From Ponticaulis sp. (GTDB lineage Bacteria; Pseudomonadota; Alphaproteobacteria; Caulobacterales; Hyphomonadaceae), in contig PBNO01000015.1 in NCBI GenBank assembly GCA_002723155.1, forward strand, positions 310,001 through 374,000: a stretch of DNA of 64,000 nt. Direction: 5' to 3'. This document shows positions 35,797 to 45,559 of the stretch, one piece after another. Within the stretch, counting starts at the first letter, position 1. Every line of letters begins with the position of its first letter. The notes under the pieces were generated by a model, which was not told where the DNA came from, did no database searches, and was given only the letters and a program-made list of their open reading frames with translations. The position numbers were made by a program, and so were the translations under genes.

Positions 35797-38481
35797 TTAG
35801 TCGACGTCGCGTCCGTGTGTGCCAACCGGCGGAATTGGCAGAGGAGACAGTTCCGGAATTGGATCAGCCGCAATTTGCTGCTCCAGATACCGCAGAGCTT
35901 CATCAAGCTGGTGGTCCTCACCGCGATACGCCGCGAGCGGCGGTGTATCCACCTCAATGTCTGGTCCGATGCCGTAACCTTCAACGAGCCAGCGGCCATC
36001 CAGACCATACTGGGCGTATTCAGCTACACGCGCCTGACCGCCATCAACGAGACGGTTTCGGTCTGACAGCCAGATACCAGCACCTGCCGTACGCGTGCCG
36101 ATCAGAGGCGCAAGTTCGAGCGCCTTCACACCGGCAGAGAAGCTCTCACCGTCTGAATAGGTGTTCTCATCAATCAGAACGACAAGGTGACCACGGAAGG
36201 CCTGCTGCATGTTGGTGTATGCCGGGCCGCCATGCGGACTCTGCCAGAAGGCCCAGGCCTGACGCAGAAGCGTACCGATGATCCAGCTATCAATATTGCC
36301 GCCGCGATTGCCGCGAACGTCAATGATCAGGCCGTCTTTGTCGAAATGCTCGTAGAAATCACGGGCGAAGCTCGCAACGTCACCGCTACCCATGGCGCGC
36401 AGGTGCAGATAGCCAATCTCGCCATTGCTCGCTTCGGCAACACGGTCACGGTTCGTCTGAACCCAGTCGCGATAGTAGAGCATGCTCTGACCGCCACGAG
36501 AGACAGGTTCGACAATATCCTGCATCTCCGAGCCATTACGCTCGTAGGTGACAAGAACCTGCTCACCCGCGCGGTGATCAAGTGCGCGGGACAGGTCAGC
36601 TTCTGTTCGAACTGCCGAGCCGTTGATCGCGGTGATCACATCGCCTTCCCGGAAGTCCATGCCCGGCTGTTGCAGCGGGCCAAGCGTATCGAGAAGGTCC
36701 CGCTCCGGCTCGTAAAGATCAACGATTTCGAGGCCATCAGCATGACGGGCAAAGCTTGCACCGAGGAAGGCTGGTGCACCACTCTCTTCGTCTTCCGGCA
36801 CGTCGCCCTGACGGATCTGGCTGTGAAGGATTCCAAGCTCGGCAGACATTTGAGAGATCAGATCGTTGAGTTCCGTCCGGTGGCCGATACGCTCGGCATA
36901 TGGAAGGAACTGCTCACCCACGGTTTCCCAGTCGAGGCCACGAAGGTTCGGATCGAATGCGAAATCGCGGTGGAGGCGCCAGGCATCGTTCGCCATTTGC
37001 CCCCACTCATCATCCGGATTGATACGAAGTTTCCAATCGGACAAGTTCACTTCAGCCGAACCGGTGTCCGTCGGGAAACCCTGAGCAGCATCAACAAGGA
37101 AGAAGCTTGGCTGATCGCCGCGCTTTGCCACCAGAATGGTAGAGCGATCGCCGGAGAGCGAATAGCCCATCACACCGCTGGTATAAGTTTCAAGCTCAGG
37201 CTCGTCATATGTCAGCTCGATGCGTTTGATCGCCGCAGAACGACCGGAGCGCTCGATCAGATAGAGATATTTGCCTGTGACGGACAGATCGCCGTAATTG
37301 CCTGCGCTGACCGGAACCTGCCAGAGACGCGACGACGCTCCATCAAAGTTGATGACCACGCCTTCGTCTTCTGCTTCGTCCTCATCTTTGTCCTCGTCCT
37401 CATCCTCGGTATCGAGCATCAGTTCATCCGGACGCTGGAACGGGAAATCGGCTTCAGGATCAAGCTGCAGCGCATAGACCAGATCGCGGTCATTGAACGC
37501 AGGCCCCATATTCCGGTCACCCCACGGAGAGCCCGGATTTGGATCATAATTGCGGCTGGAAAGGAAATAGAGCCAGCTGCCATCCTCCGCGATTGCCGGA
37601 GAGTAAGACGGGAAACGTCCATCAGTCAAAACAGTTCGGGTCTGGCTTTCGATGTCATACACCGCGATTTGGGCAATATCCCGCGCATCATAGATCTCGT
37701 AAGCCATATAGCGACCGTCGGAGGTAAAGCTGAAATTATCGAAGCCGTTGTCATTGCTGCTCTCGGTCTTGTCGATCTCCATGATCATTCCGGTAGACGG
37801 ATGAAACATCATGAGCCGTCCGGCCTTGTCCGGGAACACAACCCAAGGGCTGTCCGGGACCAGTACAATGTCCCAGGCAAATGCATCATGATTGCTCAGG
37901 CGGCGTTCGCCCTCGCCGGAGCCATCAACCGGGAAGCGCCAGAACTCCTGACGGTCTTCATTGCCAACCCAGGCGTAAATCCATTCGCCATCACCGCTGA
38001 CAACGGCGTCGCGGGCGCGCGTACCTTCCGGCAGCGTATATTCAATGCGGCGACGGTCATTCAGATGGGCGGTGACGAAATGGCCGCGTGCCGTGACGGT
38101 TACAGAGTCGCCCTCGGGAGAAATCTGCGCGGAGCTCATATAGCTGAGAGGATCATCCAGCCAACGCTCGCGCTGGTAGTCGCCATCGCCAATAAGCGCT
38201 AGGCTCACCAGAGCTGTCTCGCCAGAGGTCAGATCATAGCTGTAGATGTCAGCGCCGCGGTGATAATAAATCACGCCGTCATGCATGTAAGGCTGGCGCA
38301 TCAGCCAGCGTTCAGAGCTGGTTTCCTGACGCACATCGTCGCCAGTTTCACTCATGGACCAGATATTGTCCGAGCTGGATTTGTCGGAAACGAAATAGAC
38401 GCGGCCATTCCAGTACATCGGATGACGCATGCCCGCGCCATGGTCTGCGGCAAGGCGTGTGGCTTCAACGTCAGAACCCAT
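35797..38481 (-). CDS. Tricorn-type S41 protease, C-terminal part (frameshifted)
   Basis: 894-codon frame holding most of a tricorn protease: remaining beta-propeller blades (VYFVSDKSSSDNIWSMSE), a very acidic stretch DTEDEDEDKDEDEAEDEG near residue 355, a PDZ domain (GMDFREGDVITAINGSAV), and the S41 peptidase core with IIDVRGNRGGNIDSW and catalytic Ser in TYSDGESFSAG. It has no signal peptide, because the first 189 codons are in another frame just upstream. Reading back from the first ATG the frame gives WRYDMGSD, continuing the conserved propeller sequence. So this is one broken gene, not two genes. Without export it is unlikely to work in its usual place. Confidence 0.85.
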   Translation of the reverse strand: MGSDVEATRLAADHGAGMRHPMYWNGRVYFVSDKSSSDNIWSMSETGDDVRQETSSERWLMRQPYMHDGVIYYHRGADIYSYDLTSGETALVSLALIGDGDYQRERWLDDPLSYMSSAQISPEGDSVTVTARGHFVTAHLNDRRRIEYTLPEGTRARDAVVSGDGEWIYAWVGNEDRQEFWRFPVDGSGEGERRLSNHDAFAWDIVLVPDSPWVVFPDKAGRLMMFHPSTGMIMEIDKTESSNDNGFDNFSFTSDGRYMAYEIYDARDIAQIAVYDIESQTRTVLTDGRFPSYSPAIAEDGSWLYFLSSRNYDPNPGSPWGDRNMGPAFNDRDLVYALQLDPEADFPFQRPDELMLDTEDEDEDKDEDEAEDEGVVINFDGASSRLWQVPVSAGNYGDLSVTGKYLYLIERSGRSAAIKRIELTYDEPELETYTSGVMGYSLSGDRSTILVAKRGDQPSFFLVDAAQGFPTDTGSAEVNLSDWKLRINPDDEWGQMANDAWRLHRDFAFDPNLRGLDWETVGEQFLPYAERIGHRTELNDLISQMSAELGILHSQIRQGDVPEDEESGAPAFLGASFARHADGLEIVDLYEPERDLLDTLGPLQQPGMDFREGDVITAINGSAVRTEADLSRALDHRAGEQVLVTYERNGSEMQDIVEPVSRGGQSMLYYRDWVQTNRDRVAEASNGEIGYLHLRAMGSGDVASFARDFYEHFDKDGLIIDVRGNRGGNIDSWIIGTLLRQAWAFWQSPHGGPAYTNMQQAFRGHLVVLIDENTYSDGESFSAGVKALELAPLIGTRTAGAGIWLSDRNRLVDGGQARVAEYAQYGLDGRWLVEGYGIGPDIEVDTPPLAAYRGEDHQLDEALRYLEQQIAADPIPELSPLPIPPVGTHGRDVD

Positions 38482-38482
38482 A

Positions 38483-39052
38483 TCATAGCGCCATCGCGCC
38501 GCCGCGATACTGAACGGCGTTGTCGTTGGACATGGAAAGTCCGTAACGGGTGAAGAAGATCGTGCTGCCGTCTTCGTTGAACGCGGCCTGATCGGCTTCC
38601 ATCAGCGGAATATCGGTTGTTACGAACGTATTGATATCAACCGTTTGCAGAATGCGCTGCACAGGGCCAGGAATGTTGCGGTTCACGATGAGAACCTCAC
38701 CGTCCGGCGTCCAGCCACGCAGGGCGACACCGCCGCCGCCGAACGTCACCTGACGCGGCGCACCACCGGCTACCGGCATGATGTAAATCTCGGACGGGCC
38801 ATCATAGTTTGCCTGAAACGCAACCCATGCCCCGTCCGGAGACAGCATTGGCGAGGTTTCCGCTTCCGGGTGCGTCGTCATGCGGAAGGCGGTTCCACCG
38901 GCCGCATTCGTTTGCCAGAGGTCACCCTCGCTCGCAAAAATCAGAACGTTATCGTTCGCGGTCGGGGTTTGATAATACCCCTGCGTCTGTGCGGTTGCTG
39001 GCAGTGCGAATGCAGCGCAACCAATAAGAGACGACATAAGAAATGAGCGCAT
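38483..39052 (-). CDS. Tricorn-type S41 protease, N-terminal part (frameshifted)
   Basis: 189 codons: signal peptide MRSFLMSSLIGCAAFALPAT with cut at ATAQTQG, then the first blades of a tricorn-like beta propeller (LIFASEGDLWQTNAAGG, SPMLSPDGAWVAFQANYDG). It ends QYRGGAMAL-stop, where relatives read through to a WRYD-type sequence. The following frame supplies exactly WRYDMGSD. Total of both parts is about 1085 residues, the family's usual size. An 11-nt loss between two TGGCGC repeats would explain the break; a sequencing error is the alternative. Confidence 0.85.
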   Translation of the reverse strand: MRSFLMSSLIGCAAFALPATAQTQGYYQTPTANDNVLIFASEGDLWQTNAAGGTAFRMTTHPEAETSPMLSPDGAWVAFQANYDGPSEIYIMPVAGGAPRQVTFGGGGVALRGWTPDGEVLIVNRNIPGPVQRILQTVDINTFVTTDIPLMEADQAAFNEDGSTIFFTRYGLSMSNDNAVQYRGGAMAL

Positions 39053-39180
39053 AGCTACCCCCGAAAAATCAAATCAGCCGGGCAATCTGATATCGTTGAC
39101 CAATAATAATCAAGGTTACAAATTGTTTATATCGCAGGGTTTTGCGCAATTTGCTGCCCTTGCAGAACGCCCGATCAGCG

Positions 39181-39981
39181 CTTGTTTTCAGGGCCTTTGC
39201 CTCTGAGTTCCTCAAGGCTCGGATTGCGAAGCAGGGCTTCAATTTCGTGTGATCGAAGCTCTTTCCAGCAACCTTCTTTCAGACCGCCCAGTTTCAGCGC
39301 ACCAATCCGCACACGGACGAGATCAATGACACGCAGTTCAACAAGGTCACACATACGCCGGATCTGGCGGTTACGCCCTTCGCGCAGAACGAAGCGGAGC
39401 GTCTGGTCGGCAATGCCTGTCACGCGCGCAGGCTTCAGCTTGCGCCCGTCCAGCTCCAGCCCTTCGCGGAGCAAAGCCATTTTCTTGCCCGTGATCTTAC
39501 CGCGAATGCGGACGATATACTCTTTCTCAAGGTCGGCATCCGGGCCGATCACGCCTTTAGCCACCGTGCCGTCATCAGACAGAATAAGGAGGCCACGTGA
39601 ATCCTGATCGAGCCGCCCGACAGGCGCAAGGCTGTCATTGCCGCGCACCGGCGCGCCCTTGCCGACGCGGTTCTCATTGGTCAGCAGGCGAATGGCGGGG
39701 ATCTGGTCCTCTTCCGGTGTCGCCGAAACGAACCCAACCGGCTTGTTCAGCATAATGGTACGCTTGGACGAGAGCGTTTCTGCGCCCTTTCGGTTCAGCG
39801 TCAGCGTCTGGCCAGGAAGGATTTTACGCCCCGCATCTTCGACCTTTTCGCCATCAATGAAGACAGTGCCAGATGTGATGAGACCTTCAGCTTCACGGCG
39901 CGAACATACGCCGGACTGGGCCAGCCATTTATTGACGCGGACTGGCTCGTCGCCGTCGAAGGTTTTCTCAAAATCACTCAT
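39181..39981 (-). CDS. RNA pseudouridine synthase, RsuA/RluB/RluF family
   Basis: Converts a uridine in 23S (or 16S) rRNA to pseudouridine. About 266 residues. The N-terminal S4 RNA-binding domain (VRVNKWLAQSGVCSRREAEG) is followed by the catalytic domain with Asp in PVGRLDQDSRGLLIL and the C-terminal motif LREGRNRQIRRMCD. The sequence order is closest in feel to RluF (target U2604 in E. coli), but RluB is not excluded. ATG 39979-39981 chosen because it starts just before the S4 domain; no strong ribosome site. The stop codon is at the 39175-39180 end of the frame. It follows mutL closely, likely co-transcribed. Confidence 0.87.
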
Positions 39982-40032
39982 GAATGTGCGATACGAGCTT
40001 GCCGGTCCAAGATCAAGCAATCTCGCTTCGCG

Positions 40033-41997
40033 TCAGCGTCGCCCGAACAGGCGTTCAATGTCAGCGAGCTTGAGCTCCACATAGGTCGGGCGTCCGTGAT
40101 TACACTGACCGGAATACGGTGTGGCTTCCATCTGCCGAAGCAGGGAGTTCATCTCTTCAGCTGTCAGCCTGCGCCCTGCCCGCACGGAGCCACGACAGGC
40201 CATATTGCCCATGACCTCTTCAAAACGCTCCTTCAGCGAGAGGCCGGCATCATACTCGACAAAGTCGTCGGCCAGATCCTGTATCAATCCGTGGACATTC
40301 ATATTGCCGAACAGCGCCGGTGTCGCCCGCACACAAATCGCGCCGCCGCCGAACGGTTCGATCTCAAGCCCCATCGCCTCAAGTTCCGGCGCACGCGACA
40401 AGACACGCTCTGCCTCATCTTCTGTGAGTTCAACAACTTCGGGGATAAGCAGCGCCTGTCGTTTCACGCCGCTCTCGGCCATGTCGGCCTTCATACGTTC
40501 GTAGACGAGGCGCTCATGGGCTGCGTGCTGATCGACGATGACAATACCGTCTTTGGTCTGAGCAATAACATAGGTTTCGTGCAGCTGGGCTTTGGCAAGG
40601 CCGAGCGGAAGCGCTTCAACCTCTGGCGCTGACCGGTCCTGCTCGACGCGGACGGACATCGGATCGTCCATGGTCCGCGCAGGCTCGCGAAAGCCTTCTG
40701 GCATAGGGACAGGCGCATCCGAACGGAAATTGACAGACGGGTCCGGCTGAACCGGTTGAGCCTCGAAATCTCCGCCCCAAGGGCGTTGAGGCATAACCGG
40801 ACGCTGCGCCGGTTCGGCGTGCAAGCTGGATGCACGCCACAGGCTCGCCGTCGGGCGCTCCTGCTCGACATTTACTTTGCCGAGCGCCTGACCTGCCACT
40901 GTTGTCGAGGCACGGTGGCCAGCATCTGCCAGCGCGTGACGAAGCGCTCCGATCAGAAGGCCGCGCACCAGACCGGCGTCACGAAAGCGGACTTCGGTTT
41001 TTGCCGGGTGCACGTTTACATCGACGGCTTCCGGATCGAGGTCGACAAACAACGCCGCCATCGGGTGACGGTCCCGCGCGAGGAAATCCTGATACGCGGC
41101 ACGAATAACGCCGGTGAGCAGTTTGTCCTTCACCGGACGGCCATTCACGAACAGATACTGGTGTTGGTTATTGCCGCGATTAAGCGTTGGCAGGCCTGCA
41201 AATCCGGAAATGCGGACGCCTTCTTTCTCGGCATCAATCTGCATCGCATTTTCGCGAAACTCACGGCCCATAATCGCGCCGAGACGAGCCAGACGGGATT
41301 CTTCCGGCGTACCTCCCTCGGCCTTCAGGCGGAAAACAGAGCGACCATTCTGTGAGAGCTCGAAACCGACATCGGAGCGGGACATGGCAAGCCGGCGACA
41401 GGTGTCAGAGACAGCCATCGCTTCGGCGCGCGAGGATTTCATGAACTTAAGCCGCGCTGGCGTCGCGTAGAAAAGGTCTTCGACCGTGATGCTGGTCCCG
41501 TGCGGCAGAAGCCCTTTCCAGGCGGCAGGCTTCGGATCGCTTTTGCGGCCTGCCTCCACTTTCAGTTCGAACGCATCATCCGAGCTTTCAGAGCGCGAGA
41601 GCAGCGTCATCCGGGCAACCGAGCCAATGGACGGCAAAGCCTCGCCGCGAAAGCCAAGCGTCGAGATGTTGAGAAGATCTACACGGCCATTTTCGTCCGA
41701 GAGCAGCTTGGATGTAGCATGGCGCTCTACCGCGAGCGTCAGTTCGTCCGCATCCATACCGCAACCGTCATCACTGACGCGGAAGAAAGTACATCCACCT
41801 TGTTCGGCTTCAATAGTAATATGGCGCGCACCGGCATCCAATGCGTTCTCGACGAGTTCCTTGATGGCCGCAGCCGGGCGCTCCACCACTTCGCCAGCCG
41901 CGATCCGGTTTACCGCATCAGGCGGCAGCAGACGGATACCGCCAGCGCGGTTCAGTCTGGATTGTTCAGGCGTATGTGGGGACGAATCATCAGGCAT
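40033..41997 (-). CDS. mutL: DNA mismatch repair protein MutL
   Basis: Couples mismatch recognition by MutS to strand incision. 654 residues. N-terminal GHKL ATPase: [20 protein letters not shown] with the Mg-binding Asn, DDGCGM, and [13 protein letters not shown]. After a variable linker (about 340-460) the C-terminal dimer domain has the endonuclease metal motif [14 protein letters not shown], the ACR motif in [11 protein letters not shown], and [11 protein letters not shown]. The intact motif predicts an endonuclease-type MutL, as in bacteria lacking MutH. A terminator for the upstream M16 operon precedes it. Confidence 0.97.
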   Translation of the reverse strand: MPDDSSPHTPEQSRLNRAGGIRLLPPDAVNRIAAGEVVERPAAAIKELVENALDAGARHITIEAEQGGCTFFRVSDDGCGMDADELTLAVERHATSKLLSDENGRVDLLNISTLGFRGEALPSIGSVARMTLLSRSESSDDAFELKVEAGRKSDPKPAAWKGLLPHGTSITVEDLFYATPARLKFMKSSRAEAMAVSDTCRRLAMSRSDVGFELSQNGRSVFRLKAEGGTPEESRLARLGAIMGREFRENAMQIDAEKEGVRISGFAGLPTLNRGNNQHQYLFVNGRPVKDKLLTGVIRAAYQDFLARDRHPMAALFVDLDPEAVDVNVHPAKTEVRFRDAGLVRGLLIGALRHALADAGHRASTTVAGQALGKVNVEQERPTASLWRASSLHAEPAQRPVMPQRPWGGDFEAQPVQPDPSVNFRSDAPVPMPEGFREPARTMDDPMSVRVEQDRSAPEVEALPLGLAKAQLHETYVIAQTKDGIVIVDQHAAHERLVYERMKADMAESGVKRQALLIPEVVELTEDEAERVLSRAPELEAMGLEIEPFGGGAICVRATPALFGNMNVHGLIQDLADDFVEYDAGLSLKERFEEVMGNMACRGSVRAGRRLTAEEMNSLLRQMEATPYSGQCNHGRPTYVELKLADIERLFGRR

Positions 41998-42009
41998 GGC
42001 GGTCAGTTT

Positions 42010-42046
42010 AAAAGAAATACGGCCCGCCCGATATGGGCAGGCCGTA
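42010..42046 (-). terminator. Terminator of the M16 peptidase operon
   Basis: On the minus strand TACGGCC-t-GCCC / GGGC-g-GGCCGTA (11 bp, one mismatch) is followed by TTTCTTTT. It lies 34 nt after the M16 stop and just ahead of the mutL start codon. Confidence 0.85.
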
Positions 42047-42079
42047 CACTGTTAACAGCTGTTTCAGCCGAAATCGGGA

Positions 42080-43537
42080 CTATTCAGCAGCTTCTTCTTC
42101 AACAGAAGGTGCCAGTGAGTCCTGGAAGTACTCGCCGATCTTATCGAGCTCTTCAGGCTGACCGACAACCACAAACGTGAAGTTCTCTGGCATCAGATAC
42201 TCAGCAGCGACGCGGCGGACTTCTTCAATCGTCACAGCGTTTACGAGGTCGTTGCGACGTTCGAAGTAATCGATGCCCAGCTCGTCCTGACGGACCCCCA
42301 TCATCTGACCGGCGATCTTCGCGTTGGAGTCAAAGCCGAGCGGGTATGCACCTGTCAGATAGGACTTAGCATCTTCGAGTTCAGCTTCCGTCGGACCTTC
42401 GGTCGCAAGGCGATAAAGTTCGGCTTGCGTACGACCGATCAGCTCGCCAGCACGTTCGTTCATCGTCTGGGACGACCCGCTCCAGCGAGACAGGTGATCC
42501 TGAGACGACAGAGACGTGTAGATGCCATAAGTCAGACCGCGCTTTTCACGGATTTCATCCATGAGACGGGCAGAGAAACCGCCGCCGCCAAGGATATAGT
42601 TCGCGACATAAGCTGCGAAAAAGTCCGGATCATCGCGGTCAACGCCTGGCGCTGTGAACGCGACCAGAGACTGTGGCTGAGGGAGGTCGCGAACGACAGG
42701 CTCTGCAGGTGCTTCACGAAGAACCACATCTTCGACAACTACCGTCGTGCCGCTCTCTGGAAGACCGGAGAAGGTTGATTCCATGGCAGCCAGAAGACGC
42801 TCTTCTGAAATGTCGCCAACAGCCGTGATCAGAAGCGTGTCCTGAACCATGATATTGTCACGCTGCGTGCGCAGATCTTCGATGGTTACAGCCTGAACTG
42901 TGTCCGGTGTCGCGTAACGCGCATAAGGGTGACCTTCGGGATAGATCGTCTCGTAAAGCGCACGACGCGCGAGTGTGCCCGGATTAGTTTCAGCGCGCTG
43001 AAGGGCGATCAGAGTTTCCTCGATGGAACGCTCAAACGGCGCAGCATCAAAGCGTGTCTCTGTCAGGCCCATGCGGACCATATCCATCGCTTCTTCGAAG
43101 TTTTCAGACAGCGTGGACATGGAACAAGACGTCCAGTCATCGCCAGACGTACACCCGAAGGACATGTTCAGCTCTTCCATACGCGTTGCATACGCATTGG
43201 AGTCGAGTTCGCCAGCGCCTTCGTTCATCATATAGGTCATGAGGCCGGTTGCACCCGTCAGACCTTCAGGGTCAGACGTTTCGCCGCCGCTCCATGCCAT
43301 GTTGATGGATACAATCGGAATAGCTGGTTCGCTGACCAGCCATGCAGAATAACCACCGGAGGCTTCAACAACCTGAATGTTGGAGAGACCCGTTTTGGCT
43401 TCTTCTTCAACTGTCTCAACAACCGGAGGCGGTGTCGCAACAGAAACCGGAGCCGGCTCGTTTACAGGCGTGCTTGTCGCACAGGCTGACAGAAGCGCTG
43501 CACCTGCAACGCCAAGAGAAAGCAGTTTCAAATTCAT
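42080..43537 (-). CDS. M16 family peptidase, non-catalytic lipoprotein subunit
   Basis: 485 residues. Lipoprotein signal MNLKLLSLGVAGAALLSACA with lipobox LLSAC, followed by a Pro/Val-rich linker, so anchored in the envelope. The M16 fold is clear, but the zinc motif HxxEH is replaced by TYMMNEGAGELDS, so it cannot hydrolyse by itself. It keeps the substrate-binding Arg/Tyr motif in IREKRGLTYGIYTSLS. It starts one nt after the stop of the catalytic M16 gene, matching the known heterodimeric M16 peptidases. ATG 43535-43537 has GGAGGA upstream. Confidence 0.92.
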   Translation of the reverse strand: MNLKLLSLGVAGAALLSACATSTPVNEPAPVSVATPPPVVETVEEEAKTGLSNIQVVEASGGYSAWLVSEPAIPIVSINMAWSGGETSDPEGLTGATGLMTYMMNEGAGELDSNAYATRMEELNMSFGCTSGDDWTSCSMSTLSENFEEAMDMVRMGLTETRFDAAPFERSIEETLIALQRAETNPGTLARRALYETIYPEGHPYARYATPDTVQAVTIEDLRTQRDNIMVQDTLLITAVGDISEERLLAAMESTFSGLPESGTTVVVEDVVLREAPAEPVVRDLPQPQSLVAFTAPGVDRDDPDFFAAYVANYILGGGGFSARLMDEIREKRGLTYGIYTSLSSQDHLSRWSGSSQTMNERAGELIGRTQAELYRLATEGPTEAELEDAKSYLTGAYPLGFDSNAKIAGQMMGVRQDELGIDYFERRNDLVNAVTIEEVRRVAAEYLMPENFTFVVVGQPEELDKIGEYFQDSLAPSVEEEAAE

Positions 43538-43538
43538 G

Positions 43539-44909
43539 TTAGCTTTCCTCCGGAACCAGCAACTGGGTTTGAATAGACGGTTGGTCAGCGATGTAACGCG
43601 CAAGCGCTTCGCGAACCATTTCTGGTGTCACAGACTCGATTTCCTGCGGCCATGTCGCGATGCGATCAAGGTCATCACCGCGCGCTGCAGCGCTACCGTA
43701 AAGCTGAGCCATGCTCGCCTGGTTGTCGCGCTGGAAGATGGAGCTCGCGATCATGCTGGATTGAGCACGGGCCAGTTCTTCTTCAGTTGGGCCGTTCTCA
43801 ATGAAATCTGCCAGAACTGCGTGTGCAGCTTCGGAAACCGTTTCAAGATCAACGCCCATAGCAGGCGACGCACCCATGCCAAACAAACCGGTTGCACGCA
43901 GGTCAGTCCAGCTGAATGCATAAGCGCTGACAGCAACGCCCTGCTCTTCAACCAGCTCCTGATAGAGACGGCTTGTGCGGCCACCGCCAAGGATTTGCGC
44001 AGCCAGATCAAGCGCATGCGGCTCGAGCGTTTCTGTGTTCACGCTGTAAGACGTGGACTGCCAGTACTGATCCCACTCTTCCTGACGCACTTTCGGGTCA
44101 GAGTGTGTGAGCGTCATGGATTCAGCGAGTGGCTGGACTTCCGGCCAGACGCGCTCTTCCAGATCAGCCGTTGGCTCGATTGAACCATAAATGTTTTCGG
44201 CAAGCGGACGCAGCTCAGCAGCCGTGATGTCACCTGCGACGACGAGAATAGCGTTCTGCGGGCCATACCAATAGCCGTAGAAATCATTCGCGTCCTGAAG
44301 GGTCAGTTGTGTGACCTCGTCCATATATCCGATGATCGGAATTTCGTACGGGTGGCCTTCAAACAGCTCATCCATCATCATTTCGAACAGGATGGCGCCC
44401 GGGTTGTTTTCGATACGCTGACGGCGCTCTTCAACAACTACGTCGCGCTCTGGCAGAACCTGATCCTCGGAGAGGATAAGGTCGGTCATACGCTCGGCTT
44501 CCATTTCCATCATCGTTTCGAGACGATCGACGGCGACGCGCTGATAATATGCTGTGTAGTCCCAGCTTGTGAACGCGTTGTCCTGACCGCCATTACGGGC
44601 GACGATTTTAGAAAATTCGCCAGCCGGAATGTCGTCAGTCGCTTTGAACATGAGGTGCTCGAACAGGTGAGCAATACCGGATTTGCCAGGCAGCTCGTCC
44701 GCTGCGCCAACACGGTACCACACCATATGCGTCACAACAGGCGCACGGTGATCAGGAAGCACGATGACTTCCATACCATTTTCGAGGGTGAAGGTTTCTG
44801 GTGCCCAGGCTTCAGTTTCGCTTGAAGCGACAGCCTGCGGCGCAAGCAGCGCCATCGGGGCAGCGCAGGACAAGGCCCCTGCGAGGGCCAGTGAACGGAT
44901 CAATCGCAT
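43539..44909 (-). CDS. M16 family zinc peptidase, catalytic subunit
   Basis: 456 residues with a signal peptide (MRLIRSLALAGALSCAAPMA, cut near PQAVAS). The zinc motif is IAHLFEHLMFKATDD (HxxEH) with the distal Glu in MEMEAERMTDL. Substrates are probably small peptides in the periplasm. It is the first gene of a pair with the catalytically dead subunit, which begins directly after its stop; expression is coupled. A BamF-like lipoprotein gene lies 39 nt upstream on the same strand. Confidence 0.94.
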   Translation of the reverse strand: MRLIRSLALAGALSCAAPMALLAPQAVASSETEAWAPETFTLENGMEVIVLPDHRAPVVTHMVWYRVGAADELPGKSGIAHLFEHLMFKATDDIPAGEFSKIVARNGGQDNAFTSWDYTAYYQRVAVDRLETMMEMEAERMTDLILSEDQVLPERDVVVEERRQRIENNPGAILFEMMMDELFEGHPYEIPIIGYMDEVTQLTLQDANDFYGYWYGPQNAILVVAGDITAAELRPLAENIYGSIEPTADLEERVWPEVQPLAESMTLTHSDPKVRQEEWDQYWQSTSYSVNTETLEPHALDLAAQILGGGRTSRLYQELVEEQGVAVSAYAFSWTDLRATGLFGMGASPAMGVDLETVSEAAHAVLADFIENGPTEEELARAQSSMIASSIFQRDNQASMAQLYGSAAARGDDLDRIATWPQEIESVTPEMVREALARYIADQPSIQTQLLVPEES

Positions 44910-44948
44910 CGGGTAAGGGGCCTCCCTGTCTGATGATGTCTAATGGGC

Positions 44949-45506
44949 CTAAGTGCCCGGCAGTTTAAAACCTGCCTCTCCGTATTCAATTACAACAGTG
45001 CCACCGCCGGTCGCGCTGTTTACAGAATCAATCTGGCGCAGGCGCGCCGCTTCTGCGTCAGCGTCCAGCGGATTGCCGTCTGCATCTGTAGAAGTGTTGT
45101 TCAGTGGAACAAAGTCAAAGATCTGGCCGACGATTGTGTTCGGCTTACGCATGATTTGTGCGCTTTCGAAATCAACCTGAGTGCGTACAGTCGGGTCAGC
45201 AGCAGCAGCGCCAGCAGCCGTTACCAGCGCGCGCTCACCTGCGGATGCGCTCTGGCCAAGATCCTGTCCGAACAGAATTGTGCGGCCCGGATTGCCCTGA
45301 TTCTGCAGCTCAGCTGGCAGAACAGCACCCACAGCCGGTGGACGCAGCGCATACTCCGGTGGAACGACCAGAGGCGGCTTCGTGACAACGTTGAACTCGT
45401 CAGGAGTTGTGCGGGCAAATCCCGAAGACTGACCAAGCGAGCTACAGCCTGCCAGACCAACGGCGGCTATCGCGACACCACACACTGCGAACGCCTTTGA
45501 TTTCAT
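44949..45506 (-). CDS. DUF3035 lipoprotein, BamF-like
   Basis: 185 residues. Lipobox GLAGC follows MKSKAFAVCGVAIAAV, so it is an envelope lipoprotein. TTPDEFNVVTKPPLVVPPEY and LRPP are typical of DUF3035, the family reported as the BamF subunit of the alphaproteobacterial outer-membrane protein assembly complex; that link is from memory of the literature. ATG 45504-45506 with AGAGG 8 nt upstream is preferred over one 6 codons earlier. It is situated between lspA and the M16 genes, all on the minus strand, likely one long transcript. Confidence 0.82.
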   Translation of the reverse strand: MKSKAFAVCGVAIAAVGLAGCSSLGQSSGFARTTPDEFNVVTKPPLVVPPEYALRPPAVGAVLPAELQNQGNPGRTILFGQDLGQSASAGERALVTAAGAAAADPTVRTQVDFESAQIMRKPNTIVGQIFDFVPLNNTSTDADGNPLDADAEAARLRQIDSVNSATGGGTVVIEYGEAGFKLPGT

Positions 45507-45559
45507 CGAACTTGCCTCTTTCATTCCGGTTTACGTCTTCCTAGCGCGGATTTTCCAGC

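Noticed and set aside
36187..38202. A 671-codon plus-strand open frame opposite the tricorn protease gene
   Set aside because: It mirrors a GC-rich coding gene on the other strand, has no ribosome site or recognisable domain, and the opposite frame has clear PDZ and S41 motifs.
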